This document shows, piece after piece, positions 36,181 to 45,552 of a stretch of DNA of 64,000 nt. The position numbers and the translations under genes were made by a program. How positions within the stretch are numbered: the first letter of the stretch is position 1; each line of letters starts with the position of its first letter. The notes below the pieces were generated by a model that did not search any database, was not told the origin of the DNA, and was given only the letters and a program-made list of their open reading frames with translations. Source of the stretch: an uncultured Clostridium sp. (lineage in GTDB: Bacteria > Bacillota > Clostridia > TANB77 > CAG-508); assembly GCA_930986425.1 (NCBI GenBank), contig CAKNJR010000001.1:248001-312000 (forward strand). The letters run 5' to 3'.

Positions 36181-36852
36181 TTAAATATTTTGTTTTCCTA
36201 CAATCTCATTTTGATTTTTATAAATACTATTAGGTTTTACCACACCTCTAACTGATGAAAGTGGATATATATTAGTATTTTTTCCGATTATTGTTCCCGG
36301 ATTTAGTACACTTCCACATCCAACTTCAACATTGTCACCAACCATTGCTCCGATTTTTTTCATACCTGTTTCTATTTTTTGTTCTCCGTCTTTAATAATA
36401 ATTGGCTTTTTATCTGATTTAATATTTGAAGTTATTGAACCAGCTCCCATATGAGACTTAAACCCTAATATTGAATCTCCTACATAATTGTAATGTGGTA
36501 CTTGCACATTATTAAACAAAATAACATTCTTAAGTTCTGTTGAATTTCCTACTACTGTATCTTTTCCTATAATTGCATTTTTTCTAATAAATGCACAGTG
36601 TCTAACCTCTGCACCCTCACATATAATGCAATTTTCTCCTATATATGCAGATTTATACACTTTTGCTGTTTTATGTATCCACACATTTTCCCCTATTTGT
36701 TCATATTCTTCTTTATTTAAGCTCTTTCCTAGTTCTAAAATAAATTCTTCTATATGTGGCAATACTTCCCAAGGGTAAGTATATTTTTCTAGCAATGGTT
36801 TTGCAATAGATTCATCTAAGTTATACAAATTTGAAATTTTACAATCTTCCAT
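36181..36852 (-). CDS. Left-handed beta-helix acyltransferase-like protein (GlmU C-terminal type)
   Basis: The 223 residues are dominated by hexapeptide repeats (IGENVWIHKTAKVYKSAYIGENCIICEG-type turns, IGKDTVVGNSTELKNV, VGDNVEVGCGSVLNPGTIIG), which form a left-handed beta-helix. It resembles the GlmU C-terminal half, with the GDSILGFKSHMGAGSITSN block, but has no N-terminal nucleotidyltransferase domain. I chose the ATG at 36852 (AAAGGAAG upstream). It ends up 35 bases after the UDPGP gene, so the two may act together as a split UDP-sugar pyrophosphorylase and acyltransferase. The exact substrate is open. Confidence 0.8.
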   Translation of the reverse strand: MEDCKISNLYNLDESIAKPLLEKYTYPWEVLPHIEEFILELGKSLNKEEYEQIGENVWIHKTAKVYKSAYIGENCIICEGAEVRHCAFIRKNAIIGKDTVVGNSTELKNVILFNNVQVPHYNYVGDSILGFKSHMGAGSITSNIKSDKKPIIIKDGEQKIETGMKKIGAMVGDNVEVGCGSVLNPGTIIGKNTNIYPLSSVRGVVKPNSIYKNQNEIVGKQNI

Positions 36853-36886
36853 TTTTGCTATCTTCCTTTCAAAAAATAAGTCTAAT

Positions 36887-38125
36887 TTAAACTTTCCAAT
36901 AATTATTATATAATTCAACAGCAGTTGCAGGACTATCATTTCCCTCTGCATTCTTTACAGGTGCGAAATCTTCATTTCTTCTTCCTCTTAAAATTGAAAT
37001 ATTATCGAAGAAAGCAAATCCATCAAATATAAATGCTTCATATTTATATGCATTAGGTTTTGTAGGTTTTATCATTTCACCCATTTCATTCATGTATGGA
37101 GCTTTTTTATTTGCACTATGATATGGTAATTTTTCTTTACTTATTTTTTCTAGTGCTTCAAAGCTATATAAATTGCACATAATATGTGATTCGCCAAATA
37201 GTAATTCTCCTTCTTCATCAACTTCATGAGCCATTTCTGTTGGAAGCTCTGTATATTCTATTACACCAGGCTTTCCATCCTTTTTGCAAAATACTCCAAC
37301 TGGCTCATCTGGGCTTCTTTTAACAACTGATTTAGAGCCTATTTGATTTCCTTCACATGAAGTCAATCCAATCAAAATTGGATCAACCATATTAAGCAAA
37401 GCATTATCTACTGCACCAATGAAAATCCACTTAATGCCGTTCTTTTTCATGTCATCTAATATACCATCAATTCTCATTGATTTATAAATACAACCATTTC
37501 CATCAGCTGCATATTTTATATGAAAATTTTCATCAACTAAAAGCTTGCCTTCTTCGCTAATTAAAGGCAAATTTCCTTGTTTGAAAAACTTAATTTTATT
37601 TTTTGGATATCCGAAATAGTTATGCTCTTCAAAAAATTCTTCTGTTTTTTCATCATTTTCCGTACTTGTCATTATGTACCAATTTAAAATAACACCATAT
37701 TTTTCATTTGCTCTTTTTATTCCATCTGCTAATATTTCAAATAAGTACTTTGGCTTAGGCTTAACATCAAGTAAAAAAGTGCCTTTAGGGCCATCATGAC
37801 CTAATCTTGTTCCTTGACCTCCTGCCATTGTAACTACTGCATATTCACCATTTTTTATAATATTCTCTCCTACCTCTTTATATTTGTTAAAATCTTCTTC
37901 ATTCATTTTATATTCATCAACAAATTTAACATGTTCTATAAGTTGACTGCCAATAGCTTTATCTTTATCTCTCTTGCTTATTTTATATAATTCTTTTAAT
38001 TCATCAAAATTAATATTTTCAATTTCTTTTATAAGTTCAACTTTCTGATTCTCATCAGCCATTTCTAAATATTTCAATAAATGCTCTTGATTATTTTCTT
38101 TTAGAATATTCATATAATTAGCCAT
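36887..38125 (-). CDS. UDP-sugar pyrophosphorylase, UDPGP type 1 family
   Basis: The enzyme family makes UDP-GlcNAc, UDP-GalNAc or UDP-glucose from a sugar-1-phosphate and UTP. The ~412 residues contain the nucleotide-binding loop MAGGQGTRLGHDGPKG, the VDNAL metal-binding block, and GNQIGSKSVVKRSPDEPVGVF. The AGX1-like architecture is eukaryote-like but present in many Firmicutes. The start is uncertain between the ATGs at 38131 and 38125 (AAAGGA 4 or 10 bases upstream); I use 38125. It is probably co-transcribed with the beta-helix gene. GlmS in this window feeds the same pathway. Confidence 0.87.
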   Translation of the reverse strand: MANYMNILKENNQEHLLKYLEMADENQKVELIKEIENINFDELKELYKISKRDKDKAIGSQLIEHVKFVDEYKMNEEDFNKYKEVGENIIKNGEYAVVTMAGGQGTRLGHDGPKGTFLLDVKPKPKYLFEILADGIKRANEKYGVILNWYIMTSTENDEKTEEFFEEHNYFGYPKNKIKFFKQGNLPLISEEGKLLVDENFHIKYAADGNGCIYKSMRIDGILDDMKKNGIKWIFIGAVDNALLNMVDPILIGLTSCEGNQIGSKSVVKRSPDEPVGVFCKKDGKPGVIEYTELPTEMAHEVDEEGELLFGESHIMCNLYSFEALEKISKEKLPYHSANKKAPYMNEMGEMIKPTKPNAYKYEAFIFDGFAFFDNISILRGRRNEDFAPVKNAEGNDSPATAVELYNNYWKV

Positions 38126-38270
38126 ATTCATCAATTCCTTTCAAACGTAACATTCTCTTAATTACCTTTGCTTTAGTTCATATTTTTATTTATTATTGTA
38201 ATTTTTGTTCTCATCACGCACATTCTATCACATTTGTATATAATATGCAAATTAAATTTGTCTTGGGAAC

Positions 38271-38306
38271 TTTTTCAGTTGGGGACGGTCCTTTTTTGAA
38301 AAAAAT
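38271..38306. repeat. REP-like element (GGGGACGGTCC family), single-arm copy
   Basis: TTTTTCAGTTGGGGACGG then TCCTTTTTTGAAAAAAA. It is nearly identical, in reverse orientation, to 32049-32083. It lies in the divergent gap between the UDPGP gene and spoIVA. Confidence 0.75.
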
Positions 38307-38384
38307 TTAACTTTTGTCATAAGTTTTAGTTTTGTCTAATATACTTTAATAAAGTTTTGTACAAATCTTCTTTAGGAGGTAAAA

Positions 38385-39866
38385 ATGGAGGACAATTTAA
38401 AATTATATCAGGATATAGCAAATCGTACTGATGGAGATATTTATATAGGTGTAGTAGGTCCTGTAAGAACTGGAAAATCAACATTTATAAAGAATTTTAT
38501 GGATTTATTAGTTATACCTAATATAGATAACTCTTACAAAAGAGAAAGAGCTTTGGATGAACTGCCACAAAGTGCTTCAGGCAGAACAATAATGACAACT
38601 GAGCCTAAATTTGTTCCAAATGAAGCTGTTGAAATTACGCTTGATGGAAATGTTAAATTTAAAGCAAGATTAGTTGATTGTGTAGGCTATTTAGTAAATA
38701 ATGCAATTGGTTATTTAGAAGATGACATTCCTAGAATGGTTAAAACACCTTGGTCTGATGAAGAAATGCCATTTGGCGAAGCTGCTGAAATAGGTACTAA
38801 AAAAGTTATTCAAGACCATTCAACAATTGGTATTTTAGTTACAACAGATGGAAGTTTTTCAGGTATATCTAGAGATGATTACATTTTAGCAGAAGAAAGA
38901 GTTGTTAAAGAATTAAAAGAATTAAATAAGCCTTTTGTAATTGTGCTTAATACAGTTGCACCATACTCAGATTACTCAAGAGATTTAGCAAATTCTTTGG
39001 AAGAAAAATATAACTGCCCTGTTATTCCAACTGATTGCTCTAACCTTTCTTTATATGATATTAATGAAATTTTTAGCAAAGTATTATACGAATTTCCAAT
39101 TGAAAGAATTAACATTTCATATCCAAAATGGGTTGACGGCTTAGAAAATACTCACTGGTTAAAACAGGAATTAAATAAAGAAATTAAAGATACTTTTGGT
39201 GGTGTTAGCATAATTAAGCAAGCAAATTTTGCAGTTGGTAACTTACAAAATACAGATATAATTAACTCAACAACTATTGATGAAATAAATCTTGGAACTG
39301 GCGCTATATCTATAACAATTTCACTAAAAGACGACTTATTTTATAAAGTACTTACCGAAATTTCTGGAGAAACTATCAATAATGAATTTGATTTATTCTC
39401 TGCATTTTACAGTTTTGCTAAAATTAAAGGTGAATATGACAGAATATCACCTGCTATGGAAGAAGTTAAGTCTAAAGGTTATGGCATAATTACTCCTTCA
39501 ATGGATGAACTTATTTTAGATGAACCTGAAATTGTTAAGCAAGGCTCTAAGTTTGGAATTAAACTACGTGCAAAAGCTCCAAGCATACATATGATAATGA
39601 CAAATGTTGAAACTGAGGTATCTCCTCTTGTTGGAAGTGAAAAGCAATCAGAAGAATTAGTAAAATATTTGTTAGAAGAATTTGAAAATGACCCTAAGAA
39701 AATTTGGGAATCTAATATTTTTGGAAAGAATCTACATGAACTTGTTAATGAAGGTTTGCAAAACAAACTCGAAAGAATGCCTGAGGATGCACAAATGAAA
39801 CTTCAAGAGACTCTTGAAAGAATTGTAAATGAAGGCGGTGGCGGATTGATTTGCATTATACTTTAA
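38385..39866 (+). CDS. spoIVA: Stage IV sporulation protein A (spore coat assembly ATPase)
   Basis: SpoIVA polymerises on the forespore surface, using ATP, to form the base of the spore coat. The 493 residues have the P-loop GPVRTGKST (25-33), TRAFAC-type switch regions (SGRTIMTTEPKFVP, DCVGYLVNNA), the sensor region TTDGSFSGISRDDY, and the conserved C-terminal end (GGGGLICIIL) required for localisation. AGGAGG precedes the ATG. It is a single gene followed by a terminator. A sigma-E promoter is expected; TCATAA and a downstream ATAC-containing box near 38320-38345 are only weak candidates. Confidence 0.98.
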   Translation: MEDNLKLYQDIANRTDGDIYIGVVGPVRTGKSTFIKNFMDLLVIPNIDNSYKRERALDELPQSASGRTIMTTEPKFVPNEAVEITLDGNVKFKARLVDCVGYLVNNAIGYLEDDIPRMVKTPWSDEEMPFGEAAEIGTKKVIQDHSTIGILVTTDGSFSGISRDDYILAEERVVKELKELNKPFVIVLNTVAPYSDYSRDLANSLEEKYNCPVIPTDCSNLSLYDINEIFSKVLYEFPIERINISYPKWVDGLENTHWLKQELNKEIKDTFGGVSIIKQANFAVGNLQNTDIINSTTIDEINLGTGAISITISLKDDLFYKVLTEISGETINNEFDLFSAFYSFAKIKGEYDRISPAMEEVKSKGYGIITPSMDELILDEPEIVKQGSKFGIKLRAKAPSIHMIMTNVETEVSPLVGSEKQSEELVKYLLEEFENDPKKIWESNIFGKNLHELVNEGLQNKLERMPEDAQMKLQETLERIVNEGGGGLICIIL

Positions 39867-39870
39867 TTTA

Positions 39871-39905
39871 CAGTGGTGGAGTATTTTCTCCACCACTGCT
39901 TTTTC
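39871..39905 (+). terminator. Terminator after spoIVA
   Basis: CAGTGGTGGAG pairs perfectly with CTCCACCACTG around a six-base loop, then CTTTTTC. Confidence 0.9.
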
Positions 39906-39992
39906 TTTTATATTTTAATATCACTTTTGCAAATATTATTTAAATTTTATTTATGTAATCACTCACACCATAATACATTTGTGATATATTTA

Positions 39993-42347
39993 TTATTCAA
40001 ATATCTTTATCGTCCTATTTTTAACTTCAAAATCATCTATTTTTTCAATCAAATAAATTTCTTTCTTTTCTCTAAATTTCTTTTTAGCATTATCCAGTTT
40101 TATCACCACTTTACTAGACAAATCCATTCCAATTGGCAAAGTTTTGTTTTGATTATCAAAAAATACAATATTAGTCAAGTACAAAGCATGTTCTTCGTTG
40201 CCCAAATCTATTTTAACAATCTCTATTTCTTGTTCTTCTATTTTATCTTTTTCTGCCTTTGCCCCATTTTTAAAATTAACTTCTCTTTCTTCTATTACAT
40301 CTTTAGAAGGATTTTCATTAATCAAATTTTCTGGATTAATATCACCTAAAATAAACTCATTTTGAGCATCACTTTTTTTGATATATACTGGCATACTTGT
40401 TATAGCATAAATTTTATTATATGCACTTTCAAGTGATTTTTTGAAATGGTTAATTCTATCTTCAAATTCTTCGACTGTAGTATTTTCATTAATTCTTAAT
40501 ATAGCAATTTCATTTCTTTCATTTTCTCTATGCTCTTTTGAATTTATCTTTTTTACAGCAGTGTAATCATTTATAAGGTTGTCAAGCGACCTTTTGGAAG
40601 TTTTATTTTTCAAGCCCTCTAATATATCTTTTTCAATTTTTTCAGTAACCTCATTTTCACTTTTCGCATAAGTTTTACTTATGCGATTGAAGATTTTTGG
40701 CATCACATAAAATAAGTATAAAGCATTTATTTCTTCGTCACTTAATTTTTGTCTTTGCAAACTATCAGCTCTTGCTCCAAGTAAATCTTTATTTAAGTTA
40801 GCGTTGTTTTTTGTTTCACTGCTCTCTCTACTTTCTCCCTCACTTAGCGCAGGAAGTTCATCTTTATTACTAAATTTCCAAAATTCAAATATGCTCTTTT
40901 TATGACTTTCTATTTCATCTATGTATTTTTTTGCGTTTTCGATTTTTCTAGCATAGTTTTCTTTTTTTAGTTTTAATGCCTTTAAATCTGCGCGAACAGC
41001 TCTTGCTTTTATTTCAACTTCATTTGCACTATTAAAAGCTGAAACTAATTCTTTTATTGTGTATGAGCCACTTAAATTTATTTCATTCTTTTTTGATAAT
41101 TCATCCTCTAAAGAATTCTCACCTAATTCATCTTCTAGTTTTTTATCTATTTTATTGTCTAATTTAGGCATAACGAACTTTTTAGCTTTAAAAAAGTAAG
41201 ATATTTTTTTAAAGAAACTCTTTTTGCAATCCAAAAACATTACAATTTGCTTTTCTTGCATTACATATATATCATTTTGCTTTTTTACATATTCTTTTAG
41301 TTCTTTTAAAATTTCTTCATTACGCACAATTTCTTCTTCTAAGTCTGTTTTTCTTAAGCTTTGAATTTCAACTTGCTTATCTACAAAATCTGCTAAGTTT
41401 TGAACTGTAATTAATTCAGAATCACTTTTATTAGCCTTAAAACCTTTTTTAGACTCTAAAACTTTTTTCTCATCCTCATTACTTTGTCCTTCTATTTTCC
41501 TGTTATTTTTTACAAAATCATTAGAGTTTTCATTATTAAACTCAAGTTCTAGCTCACCATTTTCATTCACATATGGTTCGAAATTGTATTTATAATTTGT
41601 TTCAGTTGTTAAAATAAACAACGCTTTCAAAAGCATATAAAATTTTTCCGCATCCAACTTGTTATCAAAAACATTTCTATAATATGTATTAAACAATTTT
41701 TTTACTTTTGTATGACCTGTTACATATAAATATTTGCCTGAAACCTCATATATATTAGGCCATTCATTTGTAAATAGCCAAATATAATTTTCTATGTCAT
41801 TTATTTGAGTTGATGTTAAAAGATTGCCTTTATAATCCATCTTATTTATTGGTACAAATATTTTGGTATCTTCTTTTTCCAATTTCTTTTTAATAATATA
41901 AAATAATACTGATGTTTCACCCTCATTTGCAGGAAATAGCATAAAATACTTATTATCTTCTTTAGAATAATAAATTTGCCACAAGTAATTTTTATCATAT
42001 TTAACAAAGTATGGAATATTTTTCAATTTTTCTTGCAAATTCTCTAGTTTCTTGATTTCATTAACTGAAGCTGAATCTAAAACATCGTTAAATATTTCTT
42101 TTGATTTTCTATCATCTGTCTGTAAATAAGCAGATAATGGCTTTGCTGTTTTATATCTTTCGCGAATCTCTGCAGTTCTGTCTAAAGGTGTTATTAATAT
42201 TTCCAAGTCATGTACTGACACATAATTATATACTTTATATACATTTGAATTGCTAAAATCACTAAAATGTATTGGCTCAGCCTCTAGCAATTTTTGTGGT
42301 ATATTCTCTAAATCAAGTCCTATGTACTCTAGAACGTCATTTTTCAA
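39993..42347 (-). CDS. Unrecognised 784-residue protein with central coiled coil
   Basis: No family is recognised. Residues about 1-260 look globular (KYLYVTGHTKVKKLFNTYYRN). A charged linker is followed by a long coiled coil (about 315-480, heavy in E and K, with LRKTDLEEEIVRNEEILKEL and LKALKLKKENYARKIENAKK). An acidic C-terminal half ends in beta-rich sequence (VKIDLGNEEHALYLTNIVFFD). There is no signal peptide, and one basic hydrophobic stretch (FLDCKKSFFKKISYFFKAKKF) could touch membranes. The TTG start has AGGAG ten bases upstream. It follows the ThrRS-like gene by 76 bases, without a terminator between, so the two are probably co-expressed. Confidence 0.6.
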   Translation of the reverse strand: MKNDVLEYIGLDLENIPQKLLEAEPIHFSDFSNSNVYKVYNYVSVHDLEILITPLDRTAEIRERYKTAKPLSAYLQTDDRKSKEIFNDVLDSASVNEIKKLENLQEKLKNIPYFVKYDKNYLWQIYYSKEDNKYFMLFPANEGETSVLFYIIKKKLEKEDTKIFVPINKMDYKGNLLTSTQINDIENYIWLFTNEWPNIYEVSGKYLYVTGHTKVKKLFNTYYRNVFDNKLDAEKFYMLLKALFILTTETNYKYNFEPYVNENGELELEFNNENSNDFVKNNRKIEGQSNEDEKKVLESKKGFKANKSDSELITVQNLADFVDKQVEIQSLRKTDLEEEIVRNEEILKELKEYVKKQNDIYVMQEKQIVMFLDCKKSFFKKISYFFKAKKFVMPKLDNKIDKKLEDELGENSLEDELSKKNEINLSGSYTIKELVSAFNSANEVEIKARAVRADLKALKLKKENYARKIENAKKYIDEIESHKKSIFEFWKFSNKDELPALSEGESRESSETKNNANLNKDLLGARADSLQRQKLSDEEINALYLFYVMPKIFNRISKTYAKSENEVTEKIEKDILEGLKNKTSKRSLDNLINDYTAVKKINSKEHRENERNEIAILRINENTTVEEFEDRINHFKKSLESAYNKIYAITSMPVYIKKSDAQNEFILGDINPENLINENPSKDVIEEREVNFKNGAKAEKDKIEEQEIEIVKIDLGNEEHALYLTNIVFFDNQNKTLPIGMDLSSKVVIKLDNAKKKFREKKEIYLIEKIDDFEVKNRTIKIFE

Positions 42348-42423
42348 GCCTATCTTCTCCTTTCGCGTATTCTTTTTTCCAAAATCTTCACTGTCATAGT
42401 TCTTCCATCGCTAATTGCAAAAA

Positions 42424-43599
42424 TTATCTTCTCCTCTCAAATCTTTGCATAACTTCTTCTAAGGTATAATGTTTTATATCTTTTTTATCATATCTTATAA
42501 CAGAAACTTTATTGCTATTATATTCTTCTTTTCCAATTAGCACAATATATGGTATTTTAAATTTCTTAGCCTTTTCTATTTTTTCATCTAAATCTTTGTC
42601 TGTAAAATCAACTGATACTCTTACTCGTCTTTCTCTTAATTTATCTTTCATTTGATTTGCATAATCAATATACTCGTCATACTCAGGAATTATAATACAT
42701 TGAACTGGTGCAATCCATGTTGGAAATTCTCCCTGATATTTTTCTATTAATATTGCAAGCATACTTTCATAACTACCTAAATCTTGCCTGTGTATATATA
42801 GCGGGAATTTTTCTAAACCATCTTTATCTGTATATTTTAAATCAAATCTATGTGTAATTTCAAAATCTATTTCAATTTTTGCTAAAAGCTTACTATTATA
42901 ATAAACCTGTATACTAGGACCATACATTTTTGCATCTTGATTTTTTGTATATGTTATTTTAGCCTCATTTAGAGCTTTTTCCATTGCTATAGCACACATA
43001 TTCCACTCATTTATTGTTCCTATATATTCTTCTTTTTTGCTTGTATTCCAAGTCGATATTCTGTATTCAACATTTAAATCTAGCTTGTCCATAAAATATT
43101 TTTCTATTTCTACTGACTCTTTTAATGTTTTCTCTAACAATTCTGGTGATGTAAATATGCTAGCATCTGAAAAAGAATATTGCCTCATACAAGTTAGCCC
43201 TCTTATTTTGCTTGTTGGCTCATCTCTAAATACAGTAGAGGTTTCGCTATATTTTATAGGTAGTTCTTTGTAACTATGCTGTTTTGTGGCATACAAGCTA
43301 CAATGAAATGGCCTTACATATGGTCTTAAAACTATTGAATTTTGTTCTTCTTCCGCTTCTATTGTAAAGATTTCGTCTTTTTCCTGCTCCCACCTATCTT
43401 CTATCATGTATATTTCAGCTCTTGATGCACTTGGAGTTCTAACTATCATGTAGCCTCTCTTTTCTTCCTCGTCTTCTACCATTTCTCTAAGTATTTTTAT
43501 CATCTTTGCACCATTTGGAAGTATGATTGGAAATCCTTTTCCTATATAATCTACTGTTGTATATATTTCTAATTCTTTACCTAATTTACTGTATTCCAT
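42424..43599 (-). CDS. Threonyl-tRNA synthetase paralogue lacking editing domain, zinc ligands and motif 3 arginine
   Basis: The 391 residues align by eye to the catalytic and anticodon-binding domains of ThrRS. Matching blocks are HSYKELPIKYSETSTVFRDE, IDFEITHRFDLKY, YIHRQDLGS and EFPTWIAPVQCIIIPEYDEY. The TGS and editing domains are absent. Of the three zinc ligands that select threonine, two are replaced: the NCPHH cysteine becomes Arg96 and the DAH histidine becomes Ser147; His270 stays. The motif 2 arginine (Arg125) is kept, but the motif 3 arginine (GSSDR in the true ThrRS) becomes serine (Ser279). Normal threonylation is therefore unlikely. True thrS is 4 kb away. A GAGGA site lies upstream of the ATG. 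There is no T-box. It may be a regulator, a non-standard ligase or a tRNA-binding partner. Confidence 0.8.
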   Translation of the reverse strand: MEYSKLGKELEIYTTVDYIGKGFPIILPNGAKMIKILREMVEDEEEKRGYMIVRTPSASRAEIYMIEDRWEQEKDEIFTIEAEEEQNSIVLRPYVRPFHCSLYATKQHSYKELPIKYSETSTVFRDEPTSKIRGLTCMRQYSFSDASIFTSPELLEKTLKESVEIEKYFMDKLDLNVEYRISTWNTSKKEEYIGTINEWNMCAIAMEKALNEAKITYTKNQDAKMYGPSIQVYYNSKLLAKIEIDFEITHRFDLKYTDKDGLEKFPLYIHRQDLGSYESMLAILIEKYQGEFPTWIAPVQCIIIPEYDEYIDYANQMKDKLRERRVRVSVDFTDKDLDEKIEKAKKFKIPYIVLIGKEEYNSNKVSVIRYDKKDIKHYTLEEVMQRFERRR

Positions 43600-43731
43600 T
43601 TGACTTTTCCTCTTTTCCTTTGAATATGAAATTTACTCAATTGCAAGCTGTATTCATGCCGTTTTTAAGTCTTTTTTTCTTTTGGTTTATTACATTCTCT
43701 TAAATGCTAGCTTAATTTTACTATAAGAAGA

Positions 43732-43763
43732 ATGAAATAGCAAGGTTAGAGTTGCTATTTCAT
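43732..43763. terminator. Hairpin between the HEPN gene and the ThrRS-like gene
   Basis: ATGAAATAGCAA and TTGCTATTTCAT form a perfect 12-pair stem. On the plus strand TTTTATAAAA follows; on the minus strand the tract is TTCTTCTT. It lies between two minus-strand genes and splits the transcription units. Confidence 0.6.
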
Positions 43764-43821
43764 TTTTATAAAATAATGGTTCTTTCAATACAATTTCTCC
43801 TCGTATACACAAATATAGAGA

Positions 43822-43841
43822 GGTACACTTTTAAATGTACC
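43822..43841 (-). terminator. Hairpin after the HEPN gene
   Basis: GGTACA and TGTACC form a short stem just after the HEPN stop codon. It resembles the thrS terminator loop (47745-47765) but has a weak U-tract. Confidence 0.4.
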
Positions 43842-43864
43842 CCTTATTTACTCATTTCTATATT

Positions 43865-44266
43865 TTATTCGATTTTTTCGTTTAAATATTGTTCTACTAA
43901 TTTTACCAATTCTTTAGCAGTATTTATCTGCACCAAAGTATTATTAGGGTCAACAATAAATTCATCATCATAATCACTATCTTCTCTTACTTGATTTGCT
44001 CTGGCAATTCTTCTCCCTATCGACTTAGGAAAAATCTCAGTATTGACATAATTTTTATTAAAATATGCTATAACATCTTTATGTCTTTTAAAGTCTATAG
44101 GTTCAAGTGCTAAGACACTCCTAATAGAGTGAAATATAGCATAATATGCTCTATTATTTGCTGATTTATATAATTTTCCATTATATAATAGGTCACAAGC
44201 CATAATATCTTCTTTTGCTTGCTCTAATCTATGCCATGCTAATTCTTTTGACACTTTATTTTCCAC
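43865..44266 (-). CDS. HEPN domain protein (UPF0332-like), partner of MNT nucleotidyltransferase
   Basis: The 133-residue helical protein matches the HEPN family: RLEQAKEDIMACDLL, then NNRAYYAIFHSIRSVLAL with an R-x6-H motif (Arg39, His46), and the RxxSDYDDEF stretch. HEPN proteins are usually RNases or non-enzymatic partners of MNT nucleotidyltransferases in toxin-antitoxin or defence roles. The GTG start (AGGGGTGG upstream) lies 11 bases inside the preceding MNT gene, typical for such pairs. Whether this copy is an active RNase is uncertain, as the motif spacing is at the long end. Confidence 0.85.
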   Translation of the reverse strand: MENKVSKELAWHRLEQAKEDIMACDLLYNGKLYKSANNRAYYAIFHSIRSVLALEPIDFKRHKDVIAYFNKNYVNTEIFPKSIGRRIARANQVREDSDYDDEFIVDPNNTLVQINTAKELVKLVEQYLNEKIE

Positions 44267-44606
44267 TTAGAACCACCCCTTCTCTTTCAACATTCATATA
44301 AAAAGGTAAGGCTTTTAGCCAGTAATTGAATTTATCTATGTTTTTTATAGTTGGAGAAAGTAAAACATCATTTTCCAACTCTATGTCATAAGCAAAATCC
44401 CATAATTTTTCACTATATTCTGTTATTTCTTCATCTGTCATATCAGTTAAAATCATTATATCAATGTCTGAGCTGTCTTTATAGTCTCCTCTAGCATAAG
44501 ATCCATATAAAATAATCTTCTTTATTCTATTTCCGAACATTTTATTGGCTTCTGTGACAAATTCATTAATTGATTTTTCAATCTTTTTAGGAATTTTATT
44601 TTTCAT
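44256..44606 (-). CDS. MNT-type minimal nucleotidyltransferase
   Basis: The 116-residue protein has the polymerase-beta-like signature GS-x10-D-x-D (GSYARGDYKDSSDID, Gly35-Asp49), the mark of minimal nucleotidyltransferases. In HepT/MntA systems the MNT partner AMPylates and neutralises the HEPN toxin. I chose the ATG at 44606 because GAGGTG lies about seven bases upstream; the ATG at 44624 has none. The ribosome-site context is nearly identical to that of the second MNT gene at 50794. It overlaps the HEPN gene by 11 bases. Confidence 0.88.
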   Translation of the reverse strand: MKNKIPKKIEKSINEFVTEANKMFGNRIKKIILYGSYARGDYKDSSDIDIMILTDMTDEEITEYSEKLWDFAYDIELENDVLLSPTIKNIDKFNYWLKALPFYMNVEREGVVLSGK

Positions 44607-44661
44607 AAAAATCACCTCATACATTTATTATACCATATAAAATATTATTTTTCTAGCATTT

Positions 44662-45552
44662 TTATAAATCTAAGTCACCATCAGATTTTGCTGTATTTAC
44701 CCTACCATCTTCTACTTCTGCAGCCTTTCTATATCCTTCTAATAATATTTCTGGGCGTACTCTATTATTTTCGTCTAAACTTCTTCTAAACCTTTGGTCA
44801 AAATCATCTTCTAAAACAACTTTTACTAAATCTGGACATATTAATTGCTCTATATTATCAGAATTTTCTAATAATGTTGTCATTCTTTCATTAATATTTA
44901 TTCTATTTTGAAGACACTCTGGTATTTTTTTTGGTGGTTCTTCTATAAAATATTTTTCATATTTACTCATCCATTCTCTTGTCTGCATACCAGCAAAATA
45001 AATTTTCATATTTCGCTCTTTATAAAAATACTTAAGCAACTCGCAATTGCATGGTAGAGTATTTGCATACATATATGCTTGATAAACAACGTTATTTAGA
45101 ATATAAGTTTCGAATAGTTCCGCCACGCAAATAGCCGTTTTCAACCATTTATCATCTGAGATTATCTTTTTGTCCACCAATTTATTAAATATATAACTCA
45201 CAATAATATTGTTAATTGCATCATCCAAATTAGAATAAGAAATGAGTGTCACGCCATTTTCTTTATTTATCATTGTAAAACGTCTATAAAATCTACCCCA
45301 TTCTTTTCGTTCATCCCAATCGTCTTTTAGTTGTTCGTAAATTTCATATTTTGTTAAGAACTCATCTCTAACATTTTCTTTTCCAAAGATTTTATCTAAC
45401 CTTAAACATGCTTCAATAAGTATCCAAATATCGTCTGACCAATACTTTTCGCGACTTCCAAAACTACGCAAACATAAATAGTCAAATTTTTTACATGAAT
45501 CAATTATAAATCTATAATAATCAAACGGAACTCCACCTTTTGATTGATTCAT
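44662..45552 (-). CDS. Unrecognised helical protein, possibly the separated C-terminal part of the upstream gene
   Basis: The ~296-residue product is helical and charged (YWSDDIWILIEACLRLDKIFG, LDDAINNIIVSYIFNKLV, MKIYFAGMQTREWMSKYEKYF) and has no known family. Starts are poor: the ATG at 45606 has no ribosome site and overlaps the previous gene by 86 bases, and the ATG at 45552 has only a weak GGA. An A6 run (45557-45562, read as A on the minus strand) lies in the overlap. One base fewer there would fuse it in frame to the 702-residue gene at LSLWKN. It may be a frameshifted half, or a translationally coupled gene. Confidence 0.55.
   Translation of the reverse strand: MNQSKGGVPFDYYRFIIDSCKKFDYLCLRSFGSREKYWSDDIWILIEACLRLDKIFGKENVRDEFLTKYEIYEQLKDDWDERKEWGRFYRRFTMINKENGVTLISYSNLDDAINNIIVSYIFNKLVDKKIISDDKWLKTAICVAELFETYILNNVVYQAYMYANTLPCNCELLKYFYKERNMKIYFAGMQTREWMSKYEKYFIEEPPKKIPECLQNRININERMTTLLENSDNIEQLICPDLVKVVLEDDFDQRFRRSLDENNRVRPEILLEGYRKAAEVEDGRVNTAKSDGDLDL

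Noticed and set aside
38310..38350. Sigma-E promoter for spoIVA
   Set aside because: The boxes match only partly and spacing is not standard, so it is not listed as a feature.
42424..43599. T-box leader for the ThrRS-like gene
   Set aside because: The upstream 265 bases contain no GGTGG-type T-box core; only hairpins were seen.
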